The notes under the pieces: generated by a model
What the model was told of the DNA's origin: nothing
Seen by the model: the letters and a program-made list of their open reading frames with translations, nothing else
Database searches by the model: none
Made by a program: the position numbers and the translations under genes
Origin: UBA8752 sp036159995
Lineage (GTDB): Bacteria > Bacteroidota > Bacteroidia > Flavobacteriales_D > Sanyastnellaceae
DNA length: 51,614 nt
Reading direction: 5' to 3'
Assembly: GCA_036159995.1 (NCBI GenBank)
Contig: JAYYEI010000066.1
Location: 1 to 51,614 of the forward strand
In this document: positions 33,498 through 44,013 of the stretch, one piece after another
Layout of the letters: the number at the start of each line of letters is the position of its first letter
Position numbering within the stretch: the stretch's first letter is position 1

Positions 33498-36389
33498 TCA
33501 AGGGTGAAGCCGGTCCCGGAGGAACGACGCCGTCACCGACTGCACGGATTGTGCCACCTTTTCCGGGGTGCCCATCGCCACGCATTGGCCGCCATGGGTG
33601 CCACCGCCTGGTCCGAGATCCACAATGTGGTCCGCACAGGCCATCACATCGAGGTTGTGTTCCACACAGATGACGGTGTGGCCCTGTCGGATGAGGGCAT
33701 CAAAGGCCTCCAGCAATTGGGCGACGTCGTGGAAATGGAGGCCCGTGGTCGGCTCGTCGAAGATGAAGACGGTGTGCCCGGCCCGGTCCCCCTTGGCGAG
33801 GAAGGCCCCGAGTTTGATTCGCTGCGCCTCGCCACCGCTGAGCGTCGTGGCGCTCTGTCCGAGGGTGACATAGCCGAGACCCACTTCGAGCAGGGGCGCG
33901 AGTTTGCGGACAATGCCGCGCTCGGCCGCCGTCGGCTTGGGGCGACGACCAAAGAAGTCCGACGCCTCCGCCACCGTCATCGAGAGCACGTCATGGATGT
34001 TGCGTCCGTCCACCTCGATCTCCAGCACGGGGTCGGTGAACCGCTTCCCCTTACAAGCGTCGCACGTGAGCGTCACATCGGCCATGAATTGCATGCCGAT
34101 CGAGACGCGCCCTTCTCCCTCGCACGTCTCACATCGCCCTCCGCTCGTGTTGAAGCTGAAGACGGACGGCTTGTAGCCCCGGTTCCGGGAGAGGGGCTGG
34201 GCCGCAAACAGGCTGCGGACATCGTCCCAGGCCTTGACGTAAGTGGCCGGATTGGACCGGCTGCTCTTGCCAATGGGATTCTGGTCCACGAATTCGACCA
34301 TCTCAATGCGGTCCAGGTCGCCTGACAGTCCATCGCTGACCCCCGGACGGTCGCCTCCCAAATCGAGGTGGCGGGTGAGCAAGGGGTGGAGGATGCGCTT
34401 GACCAAGGTGCTCTTGCCCGAACCGGACACGCCCGTGACCACATTCAGGGCGCCGAGCAGGAAGTCGGCGTCGACGCCTTGAAGGTTGTGCTCCTTGGCG
34501 TTGCGCACGGACAGGGTGCCGATGCCGGGCCGGCGGTTCTCGGGAACGGGAATGCGGCGGGCGCCGTTGAGGTAGTCGGCCGTGAGCGAGTCGGGCGCGG
34601 AAAGCAGGGCGTCCAGGCCGCCGGAGAACATGATCTGGCCGCCTTCGCTGCCCGCTTGAGGGCCGAGGTCGACCACGTGGTCCGCCGCGCGGATGACGGA
34701 CTCTTCGTGCTCGACGACCACGACGGTGTTGCCAAGGTCGCGGAGTCCGGAGAGCACGCGGATGAGGCGGTCGGTGTCGTGGGGGTGCAGGCCGATGCTC
34801 GGCTCGTCCAGGACATAGGTGCTGCCGACAAGGCTGCTGCCGAGGCTGGTGCCCAGTTGAATGCGCTGGCTTTCGCCGCCACTCAGGGTGGCGCTGCCCC
34901 GGTTCAAGGTGAGGTATCCGAGCCCCACGTCGAGGAGAAATTGGAGGCGGTGCCGGATTTCGAGCAGGAGCCGCTGGCCGATTTCCCGTTCGGTTTCCGA
35001 GAGCTGGAGGCCATCCAACACCTGCAAGACCTCTTCGATGGGCAAACCGAGCAGATCGGGGAGTTTCCGCCCGTCGACCTGGACATAACCTGCTTCCGGT
35101 CGGAGGCGGCTTCCCCCGCAATGGTCGCAGGCTGTCCGTCCGCGGTACCGGCTGAGCATGACCCGGTTCTGAATCTTGTAGCTCTTGGCCTCCAGCCGCG
35201 AGAAGAAGGCGTCAATGCCCTTCCACGAGCGCGTGCCTTGCCACAATTGGCGCTTCTGCTTGGCGGTCAGGTCGGCGTAGGGGGTGTGGACGGGGAAGTC
35301 CTCGTCGTAGGCGTTCTGGAGGACACGCTGCTTGTATCGGCTGGCTTTTTCGCCGCGCCACGGCGCCACCGCATCTTCATAGACGCTCTTGGAGGGGTCG
35401 GGGATGACCAGGTCCTCGCTGATGCCGATGACATGCCCGAAGCCTTCACATCGGGGGCAGGCCCCTTGGGGGCTGTTGAAGCTGAAGAGGTCGGGGGCGG
35501 GGAGCTCGAAGGCCATCCCGTCTAGTTCATAGCGGTCGGAGAAGGACTCGATGCGCGTGCCTTTGGATTCGACCCAGTGCAATTCACAGACGCCATGCCC
35601 CTCATAGAAGGCGGTGTCGACCGAGTCGGCCAGGCGGTGCATGAACTCCTCGCGGCCGTCTTCCTCCGGCACGGCCAAACGGTCGATGACGAGATGGAGG
35701 GCGACCTCGACGGTCCCGGTCCCGGCCTCCTCCTGCGCCCGGATGGCCGTCAGTTGGTCCTCGATGGTGGTGGCTTCGCCGTCAGCGAGCAGGCGGGCGA
35801 ATCCTTGCTGCTGCCAGACTTCGAGTTGCGCAGCGAGTGTTCGATCCTCAGGCACGGAGACGGGGGCACACACCATGAACCGGCCGCCCGTCGGTTGGGA
35901 GCCGGCCGCATTGACCACATCGGTGACGGTGTCCTTTCGGACTTCACCGCCCGAGACCGGGCTGAACGTCCGGCCGAGCCTCGCCCACAACAGCTTGAGG
36001 TGGTCGTGGACCTCGGTGACGGTGCCCACCGTGGAGCGGCTGCTCCGCGAGGCCACGCGTTGTTCGACGGCGATTGCCGGGGTCAGATTGTCGATTCGGT
36101 CCACGTCCGGCTTCTCGAGCCGGCCAGCGAATTGGCGCACATAGGCACTGAGGCTCTCCACGTAGCGCCGCTGACCCTCGGCGTAGAGCGTGTCGAAGGC
36201 AAGCGAACTCTTGCCCGATCCGCTCAAGCCCGTCACGACCGTCAGCTTGCGCAGGGGGAGGTCCACATCCACGTTGCGCAGGTTGTGCACGCGGGCGCCC
36301 CGGATCCGGATGTGCTCGGGACGGTCACCGTCCGCGCGGCTTTCGGCAGCGGGGGAGGGGGCGTTTCCGGACGGGGAGGCGGTGGGCAT
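33498..36389 (-). CDS. uvrA: Excinuclease ABC subunit A
   Basis: The damage-recognition ATPase of nucleotide excision repair, 963 residues, dimeric and working with UvrB in the cytosol. Two ABC ATPase halves are visible: Walker A GLSGSGKSSLAFDTLYAEGQ near the N-terminus and GVSGSGKSTLVKR in the C-terminal half; signature motifs LSGGESQRIQLG and LSGGEAQRIKLG; zinc-finger cysteines in CPRCEGFGH, CDHCGGSRL and CETCEGEGRV. I use the ATG at 36389; a GTG six codons upstream is in frame. No uvrB or uvrC lies in the window. It is divergent from the sigma factor gene and followed by msrB. Confidence 0.97.
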   Translation of the reverse strand: MPTASPSGNAPSPAAESRADGDRPEHIRIRGARVHNLRNVDVDLPLRKLTVVTGLSGSGKSSLAFDTLYAEGQRRYVESLSAYVRQFAGRLEKPDVDRIDNLTPAIAVEQRVASRSSRSTVGTVTEVHDHLKLLWARLGRTFSPVSGGEVRKDTVTDVVNAAGSQPTGGRFMVCAPVSVPEDRTLAAQLEVWQQQGFARLLADGEATTIEDQLTAIRAQEEAGTGTVEVALHLVIDRLAVPEEDGREEFMHRLADSVDTAFYEGHGVCELHWVESKGTRIESFSDRYELDGMAFELPAPDLFSFNSPQGACPRCEGFGHVIGISEDLVIPDPSKSVYEDAVAPWRGEKASRYKQRVLQNAYDEDFPVHTPYADLTAKQKRQLWQGTRSWKGIDAFFSRLEAKSYKIQNRVMLSRYRGRTACDHCGGSRLRPEAGYVQVDGRKLPDLLGLPIEEVLQVLDGLQLSETEREIGQRLLLEIRHRLQFLLDVGLGYLTLNRGSATLSGGESQRIQLGTSLGSSLVGSTYVLDEPSIGLHPHDTDRLIRVLSGLRDLGNTVVVVEHEESVIRAADHVVDLGPQAGSEGGQIMFSGGLDALLSAPDSLTADYLNGARRIPVPENRRPGIGTLSVRNAKEHNLQGVDADFLLGALNVVTGVSGSGKSTLVKRILHPLLTRHLDLGGDRPGVSDGLSGDLDRIEMVEFVDQNPIGKSSRSNPATYVKAWDDVRSLFAAQPLSRNRGYKPSVFSFNTSGGRCETCEGEGRVSIGMQFMADVTLTCDACKGKRFTDPVLEIEVDGRNIHDVLSMTVAEASDFFGRRPKPTAAERGIVRKLAPLLEVGLGYVTLGQSATTLSGGEAQRIKLGAFLAKGDRAGHTVFIFDEPTTGLHFHDVAQLLEAFDALIRQGHTVICVEHNLDVMACADHIVDLGPGGGTHGGQCVAMGTPEKVAQSVQSVTASFLRDRLHP

Positions 36390-36482
36390 GGGGCGAAGTT
36401 CGGTCACGGGTCCTCACGACCGCGACTGGCTTGTTAACAGGCTTTGGGGAGGGTGGGTTCGACCCTTTCGAAAGGAATTCCG

Positions 36483-36490
36483 TATCTTCA
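36483..36490 (+). promoter_or_regulatory. -7 box of the sigma factor gene
   Basis: TATCTTCA at the divergent uvrA/sigma spacer, 116 nt before the sigma ATG, implying a leader of about 110 nt. The box overlaps an in-frame ATG at 36490, which would therefore lie upstream of the transcript start. Confidence 0.4.
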
Positions 36491-36606
36491 TGAAGAACAG
36501 TGCTCAAGGCACACCCAACAAGAGGCCATACGATCGACACTACCCCACTGCACGTTTTCTGTTTGAGGAGAATCCGCTTGCCGAAGCGTGCGCAATCCGT
36601 AGTGTC

Positions 36607-37194
36607 ATGGCCCAACAGCCCAACCCCGACCGCGCGCTCATCGCGCAATTCCAGCAAGGCGACCAACGCGCCTTCGAAATCCTCTTTGCCCGTCACCGCG
36701 ACCAGGTGTACACCAAGTTGTACCTCCTTGTCCGCGACCACGACGTCGCCGCCGACCTCTTCCAGGACGTCTTCATCAAGGTGGTAAACGTGCTGCGCAG
36801 TGGACGGTACAACGAGGAAGGGAAGTTCCTGCCGTGGGTGTTGCGCATCGCGCACAATGTGGGCATTGACCATTTCCGGCGCCTGAAGAAGATGCCGATG
36901 AGCCGGGGATCGGAGGAGTTCGATTTGCTGGGCAATATCGCCGACGGCGGGGCGACCCGCGAGGAGGAGATGATCGGCGAGCGCATCGGGGAGGACCTGC
37001 AGGCCCTCGTCGACCAGTTGCCGGTGGAGCAGCGCGACGTCGTGCACATGCGGATGACCAAAGGCATGAGCTTTAAGGACATCGCTGAGGAGACGGACGT
37101 GAGCATCAACACGGCGCTCGGCCGCATGCGCTACGCCCTGATCAACCTGCGCAGGATGATGGCCGAACAGGACGTCTCTCTCACGCTTGACTGA
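36607..37194 (+). CDS. ECF-type sigma-70 family RNA polymerase sigma factor
   Basis: A 195-residue alternative sigma factor that directs RNA polymerase to its own promoter set. Region 2 is clear (FEILFARHRDQVYTKLYLLV, AADLFQDVFIKVVNVL, FLPWVLRIAHNVGIDHFRRL) and region 4 follows (VDQLPVEQRDVVHMRMTKG, FKDIAEETDVSINTALGRMR). The ATG at 36607 gives the usual family length; the frame stays open upstream, where an ATG at 36490 would add 39 residues without sigma homology. Its only neighbour on the strand is the short frame at 37304, where an anti-sigma gene might be expected. Confidence 0.93.
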   Translation: MAQQPNPDRALIAQFQQGDQRAFEILFARHRDQVYTKLYLLVRDHDVAADLFQDVFIKVVNVLRSGRYNEEGKFLPWVLRIAHNVGIDHFRRLKKMPMSRGSEEFDLLGNIADGGATREEEMIGERIGEDLQALVDQLPVEQRDVVHMRMTKGMSFKDIAEETDVSINTALGRMRYALINLRRMMAEQDVSLTLD

Positions 37195-37225
37195 CGACCG
37201 GATCGACCGGACACCAGGATTTTTT

Positions 37226-37254
37226 GGAAGCCGGGGCAATACGCTCCGGCTTCC
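37226..37254. other. 9-bp stem hairpin after the sigma factor gene
   Basis: GGAAGCCGG and CCGGCTTCC pair perfectly around an 11-base loop, 31 bases after the sigma stop and just behind a run of six T. There is no T tract after it on either strand, so it may be a weak terminator or a leader structure for the short frame at 37304. Confidence 0.5.
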
Positions 37255-37303
37255 TGCGTTTCAGACCCGACCGCCTGGCGGTTCTGCACACAAACCAACG
37301 CGC

Positions 37304-37462
37304 ATGGAAAAGCTTACCCCGAATCCCCTCTTTTCTTCCTCTTCCGTCCCCGCCATCGACCAGTGGTCCGCTCCGGCCCATGCCATCGAGGCCGTTTTGA
37401 CGCACGTCCGCACGACGGCGGCTGGAGCCCCTTCCCTCGGCGGCTCGGTCCACCTCAACTGA
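37304..37462 (+). CDS. Possible 52-residue protein downstream of the sigma factor
   Basis: The frame from ATG 37304 encodes MEKLTPNPLFSSSSVPAIDQ followed by a short predicted helix (PAHAIEAVLTHVRTT). It has no membrane segment or motif that I recognise. Its composition is unlike that of shadow frames, it follows the sigma gene on the same strand by 109 bases, and it fills the space before the convergent exonuclease gene, ending 11 bases short of it. Whether it is translated is open; the longer in-frame extension from 37187 is less likely. Confidence 0.4.
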   Translation: MEKLTPNPLFSSSSVPAIDQWSAPAHAIEAVLTHVRTTAAGAPSLGGSVHLN

Positions 37463-37473
37463 TGGCGACGGCC

Positions 37474-38796
37474 TCAGGTTCCGGCGAAATGCCGGTCGAG
37501 GACAGCGTCGATGCGGGATGATCCCGTGTCCGGAATCCACTCCACTTCGGCGTCCCGGCGGCAGAACCGGTAGGCCGTGAACCGGCCGTTTTCCAGCTTG
37601 AGCTGGGGGCGACTTCCATCGGGGGCCTCCGGAAGGTCCACCACCTCCAATTCCTGCTGGGTCCTCCGGGTCTCGCGCAGCCGTTCGAGCCAGTCTTCGG
37701 CACGCCGATTGTGCAAGGTCCGGGCAGCGGCATTGTCCACCCAGCCTTCGCTCCACGCTGTGCCGGGCAGGCCTGCCCAGGCTGGATTGAGCCCCACCGC
37801 CTCCGCTTCCTTCCGAAGCCACGCTTCGCCTTCCGCCCGACTGCGGAAGCGCTTGAGGGACGTGGCCGTGCCCCCTTTCTTCAAGGACAGGCGGACGAGG
37901 TCCTGGCGGCACCGGAAAGTGTCCACGGACCAGCCTTTGCCGACCACCTTTTGCGCCCGGTTCAGTGGAGGGTGGAACCGTCGAATGAGGACATCCTCGA
38001 GCACGGCGGCCATGCATTCTGACCCCGTTTCCTCCCAGGTGATTTTGTGGACCAGACGGCGCAGGGACTGTGATCGCGCCTCGCTGCCGCTTCCATTGAA
38101 GTGCTGGCGCACCCGAGAAGCGAGATTCTTGCTCATGCCTACGTACGCGAGTTTACCGTCGCCGTCGAGGAAGCGGTAGACGCCCGGCGTGGCGGGAATG
38201 TTCGCCAGGGCATCCGGCGGCAGGTGAGGGGGCCACCAGGAGGTGCCTCCCCCTCGACCGGATTCGGCTTCCATGTCCGCGGCGTGGTCGCGCCACAGGA
38301 TCGAGAACAGCTCCGCGGTGGCGGTGGCGTCGCCCCAGGCGCGGTGGTGGGCTTCGTTGTCGATGCCGAGGAATTCGCAGAGTGCCCCCAAGCTGTATCG
38401 CTGTGGCCCGTCGAGCCACTTGCGGGACATGCGCACCGTGCAGAGTCGGCGGGGATTGTAGTGTAGCCCGGCGGACTTGAAGCCGGCCTGGAGGTGCCGG
38501 AGGTCGAAGGAGACGTTGTGCGCCACGAAGACGGCGTCTCCGAGAAAGGTGTGGAGGTTTGCGGCGAGGTCGGCGAATTCCGGGGCATCCGCCACCATGG
38601 TGTTGTCGATGCCCGTCAGGCGGGTGATGCCGGAGGGAATGGGCCGGGCGGGCCGGATGAGGCGGACCCAGCGGTCCAGCTCGCGCCGGCCATCGTGCAG
38701 GATGGCCGCCACCTCGGTGATGTTGTCCCCGGTCGGGGCGCCGCCATTGGTCTCGATGTCGACGATGGCGTAGGTGGTGATGGCGGATGCGGTCAT
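37474..38796 (-). CDS. DEDDh exonuclease fused to a GIY-YIG nuclease domain
   Basis: A 440-residue cytosolic DNA repair-type protein. The N-terminal half is a DnaQ-like 3'-5' exonuclease: D13 and E15 (AIVDIETNGG), D98 (HNVSFDLRHL), H151 and D156 (HHRAWGDATATAEL). A linker leads to a UvrC/Cho-like GIY-YIG nuclease: GVYRFLDGDGKLAYVGMSKN with Y207 and Y218, R228/R230, and E267 in ECMAAVLEDVLIRRF. The rest (about 285-440) is unassigned. The same domain pair is known in actinobacterial and other proteins. The frame is open upstream to 39756, but the ATG at 38796 directly precedes the exonuclease fold. It is divergent from the outer-membrane protein gene. Confidence 0.9.
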   Translation of the reverse strand: MTASAITTYAIVDIETNGGAPTGDNITEVAAILHDGRRELDRWVRLIRPARPIPSGITRLTGIDNTMVADAPEFADLAANLHTFLGDAVFVAHNVSFDLRHLQAGFKSAGLHYNPRRLCTVRMSRKWLDGPQRYSLGALCEFLGIDNEAHHRAWGDATATAELFSILWRDHAADMEAESGRGGGTSWWPPHLPPDALANIPATPGVYRFLDGDGKLAYVGMSKNLASRVRQHFNGSGSEARSQSLRRLVHKITWEETGSECMAAVLEDVLIRRFHPPLNRAQKVVGKGWSVDTFRCRQDLVRLSLKKGGTATSLKRFRSRAEGEAWLRKEAEAVGLNPAWAGLPGTAWSEGWVDNAAARTLHNRRAEDWLERLRETRRTQQELEVVDLPEAPDGSRPQLKLENGRFTAYRFCRRDAEVEWIPDTGSSRIDAVLDRHFAGT

Positions 38797-38838
38797 GGGG
38801 CCAAGGACGGAGGCAGGTCCGCCGTGGAAGTACGGTGC

Positions 38839-38846
38839 TAAATTTC
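38839..38846 (+). promoter_or_regulatory. -7 box of the outer-membrane protein gene
   Basis: TAAATTTC ends 4 nt before the ATG at 38851: the same spacing as at ribA and others. Confidence 0.5.
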
Positions 38847-38850
38847 CACC

Positions 38851-39804
38851 ATGAAGTGGAGTTCCAAGGCGTGGAGGGTCGCCATCCTGTTTCTCTGGGT
38901 GCCCGGGGCGCTTTCCGCCCAGGTGTTCAACTACGAACCGTATGACGACAGCGACCTGCTCGGCGACTTCGAGCGGCCGAAGAAGTTGCATTTCGGCATG
39001 AACATCAACGTCGTGAAGGCGGGTGGGGCCTCGAGCGTCTTCTACAACGGCACGGGCCTCAGTGACCTGGGAGACGTCTTTCGCGAGCTCATCAGCATCC
39101 CTGAGCGGCTCGATTGGAATAGCGTGGCGGGGGGCAGCGGCAACACGGCGCGGAACCAGATCGCCCAGAGTCTGGGCATCGCCGATGCGGGCGCGATGTC
39201 CGTGGCCTCGTACCCCATCGATCAGCGCTATGACATCAGCTTCGGCTTCGGATTGCGGGTCATGCAGCGGTTCAACCTCGAGAATGCCATCGTCCTGGAC
39301 ATGGACATCTGGCGGCTCAAGAGCCGGGGTGCATGGCAATTGAACACCGGCCAGCTGCCCGACCAGGGGCAGGGGTCGACCGACCTGCGGGACTTCGGCA
39401 TCTTCGCCGCGGAAGACCGCATGCAGTTCAACCTCGGCTACCGAACGGCGAGTCCAATCGACCGGAGTGCGAGTTGGATCTTCGAGCTCGGGGGCACCAT
39501 GACCGCCACGCGCATCCGGGACCACTACATCGAGGTGGCCCAGAACACCTACGACCTCATCGTCCCCCGGGGCGGACAGGTCTTCACTGGCGGCACCCCC
39601 GACCTCACCTGGGGCATCGGCTATGGAGGCTATGTCCGCATCGGGGCCGAGGCCTACTTGGATGCCGGTGCCGGATTGGAGGTGGCCTACCGGCTGGGGT
39701 ATGACGGCATCGTCATCGGGCTGTCGGATTATCGGGTGTTCAACCACGGGCTTCAACTCACGTGGCTCTTCCCGCCGCCGCAGGTGGCCGCAGCCTCGTT
39801 CTGA
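38851..39804 (+). CDS. Predicted outer-membrane beta-barrel protein
   Basis: A 317-residue exported protein of unknown function. Signal peptide 1-23 (ending LSAQ). The body is rich in alternating hydrophobic strands ending in Gly/aromatic turns (YDISFGFGLRVMQRFNL, LTWGIGYGGYVRIGAEAYL, VAYRLGYDGIVIGLSDYRV), the pattern of an outer-membrane barrel. I cannot name a family. It has its own -7 box 4 nt upstream and precedes the phosphorelay genes by 47 bases, with a further box between, so it is probably a separate transcript. Confidence 0.65.
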   Translation: MKWSSKAWRVAILFLWVPGALSAQVFNYEPYDDSDLLGDFERPKKLHFGMNINVVKAGGASSVFYNGTGLSDLGDVFRELISIPERLDWNSVAGGSGNTARNQIAQSLGIADAGAMSVASYPIDQRYDISFGFGLRVMQRFNLENAIVLDMDIWRLKSRGAWQLNTGQLPDQGQGSTDLRDFGIFAAEDRMQFNLGYRTASPIDRSASWIFELGGTMTATRIRDHYIEVAQNTYDLIVPRGGQVFTGGTPDLTWGIGYGGYVRIGAEAYLDAGAGLEVAYRLGYDGIVIGLSDYRVFNHGLQLTWLFPPPQVAAASF

Positions 39805-39831
39805 CCGCGTGGACGGATGGACGGGATGCGG

Positions 39832-39839
39832 TATCTTCG
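39832..39839 (+). promoter_or_regulatory. -7 box of the HPt/receiver operon
   Basis: TATCTTCG, 12 nt before the ATG at 39852, in the 47-base gap after the outer-membrane protein gene. Confidence 0.5.
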
Positions 39840-39851
39840 ACTCCCATCGCC

Positions 39852-40169
39852 ATGGAAATCATCGACCGACTGAGCGCCGGAGATCCGGAGAAGAAGAAGT
39901 ACTACATCCGGCTTTTCCTCGACACACTCGAGCCTGAGCTGGAAAACCTCCGGGGAGCCGATATCGGGGCTCCACAGGAGCCGATCCGGGCGATCCTTCA
40001 CAAGCTGAAGAGCCAGGTGCAGACCATCGGCGCGGCCGATGCCCATGCCATGATGAGTGCCCACGAGCAGACCATCAAGGGGGGCGGGACCATTTCCCAG
40101 TCCGAATTGGACACCACCTGCGACCTACTTTCTACCCTGATTCAGAACCTGCAAGACCTGTTGAAATGA
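39852..40169 (+). CDS. HPt domain phosphotransfer protein
   Basis: A 105-residue all-helical protein carrying the histidine-containing phosphotransfer motif HKLKSQVQTIG, with H50 as the predicted phosphorylated residue and the K53-S54 that follow it in HPt domains. It would pass phosphate between receiver domains. The next gene, a membrane-anchored receiver, overlaps its stop by 4 bases (ATGA), and a hybrid kinase with two receivers lies convergent just beyond, so these three form a likely phosphorelay. The ATG at 39852 is chosen because helix 1 begins there. Confidence 0.78.
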   Translation: MEIIDRLSAGDPEKKKYYIRLFLDTLEPELENLRGADIGAPQEPIRAILHKLKSQVQTIGAADAHAMMSAHEQTIKGGGTISQSELDTTCDLLSTLIQNLQDLLK

Positions 40170-40651
40170 GCAAGCACCTCAAGATTGCCCTTGTCGACGA
40201 CGACATCCCCAACACCGAGATCCTCCGGGATTTCCTGATCCGCAATGGCTACAGCCATGTGGACAAGTACCACGACGGAGAGAGCTTTCTCGAGTCCATC
40301 GACCGCTTCGACGAGCGCGCTGTGGTTCTCGACTTCGACCTGAGTGGAGGGGGAGAACTCAACGGGCTCGAGGTACTGGAAGCCCTCAAGGAGCGCAGCC
40401 CCCAGACCCACGTCATCTTCTACAGTGGACAGGACAGCCTCGAAGTGGCCGTGGAATCCCTGAAGAATGGTGCGGATGACTACATCGTGAAGTCCAATGC
40501 GGCCTTCGCCCTGGTCAAGACTTCCCTCGACAAGGTGTACGACCTCCAGGTCTTGCGCCTGAGCGAGAAGCGCAACCAGCGCATCAGCTGGGCCCTGGCT
40601 CTCGGCTGGCTCGTCACGCTGGTCGGCGTCGCGATTTTCGTGGCGAACTGA
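40166..40651 (+). CDS. Response regulator receiver domain with C-terminal membrane anchor
   Basis: A 161-residue protein: CheY-like receiver (about 5-125) followed by a basic linker (LSEKRNQR) and one hydrophobic helix (SWALALGWLVTLVGVAIFV, 141-159) at the very end. Receiver residues are in place: acidic D11-D13, phospho-acceptor D56 (VVLDFDLS; D58 is the alternative), S87 (FYSGQ) and K109 (YIVKS). No DNA-binding or enzymatic output domain exists; the anchor puts the receiver at the inner face of the membrane. It overlaps the HPt gene by 4 bases, so both are made together. Confidence 0.85.
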   Translation: MSKHLKIALVDDDIPNTEILRDFLIRNGYSHVDKYHDGESFLESIDRFDERAVVLDFDLSGGGELNGLEVLEALKERSPQTHVIFYSGQDSLEVAVESLKNGADDYIVKSNAAFALVKTSLDKVYDLQVLRLSEKRNQRISWALALGWLVTLVGVAIFVAN

Positions 40652-40653
40652 TC

Positions 40654-40673
40654 GGAGCGCCCCCGGCGCCTCC
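40654..40673. terminator. Hairpin between convergent phosphorelay genes
   Basis: GGAG-CGCC and GGCG-C-CTCC pair (8 bp with one bulged C, loop CCC) in the 33-base gap between the receiver and kinase stops. There is no T tract, so termination is only plausible. Confidence 0.4.
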
Positions 40674-40684
40674 CATCGAAAGGC

Positions 40685-43756
<3,072 letters not shown>

Positions 43757-43766
43757 GGACGTCCAA

Positions 43767-43774
43767 CGAAAATA
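43767..43774 (-). promoter_or_regulatory. -7 box of the hybrid kinase gene
   Basis: TATTTTCG on the minus strand, 10 nt before the ATG at 43756. Confidence 0.5.
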
Positions 43775-43817
43775 CGCCGGGAATCCACGCCCCGCCTGAG
43801 CCGGGACTTTTCCTGCC

Positions 43818-43847
43818 TTGTTCCCCTCGAAATTTCCTCTACATTTG
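43818..43847 (+). promoter_or_regulatory. Full Bacteroidota-type promoter of tRNA-Arg
   Basis: TTG (43818-43820), 19 bases, then TACATTTG (43840-43847): the complete -33/-7 pattern with consensus spacing, 22 nt before the mature tRNA end. This is the clearest promoter in the window and validates the -7 boxes called at protein genes. Confidence 0.75.
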
Positions 43848-43869
43848 CGCTCCCTTTCGGGGAAAAGCC

Positions 43870-43946
43870 GACTCTGTAGCTCAACTGGATAGAGCATCGC
43901 ACTACGGATGCGAAGGTTGAGGGTTCGAATCCTTCCAGGGTCGCCA
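43870..43946 (+). tRNA. tRNA-Arg, anticodon ACG
   Basis: A complete cloverleaf: acceptor GACTCTG/CAGGGTC, D arm GCTC..GAGC, anticodon stem TCGCA/TGCGA with loop CTACGGA (anticodon ACG, read as ICG after deamination, decoding CGU/CGC/CGA), T arm GAGGG-TTCGAAT-CCTTC, discriminator G, and encoded CCA at 43944-43946. It is monocistronic, with its own promoter and terminator. Confidence 0.96.
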
Positions 43947-43955
43947 CAGCTTACA

Positions 43956-43991
43956 GAAAGCCCCCACCGCAACGTCGCGGTGGGGGCTTTC
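43956..43991. terminator. Strong hairpin terminator after tRNA-Arg
   Basis: GAAAGCCCCCACCGC pairs over 15 bp with GCGGTGGGGGCTTTC around a 6-base loop, 9 bases after the tRNA. The A/T-rich ends of the stem make it usable on both strands, serving the tRNA and the convergent lipoprotein gene ending at 44014. Confidence 0.85.
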
Positions 43992-44013
43992 GATTTCTGG
44001 CAGAATGCGAGGC

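Noticed and set aside
38797..39756. Upstream extension of the exonuclease frame to 760 codons
   Set aside because: It lies antisense to the outer-membrane protein gene and has no exonuclease homology before MTASAITTYA.
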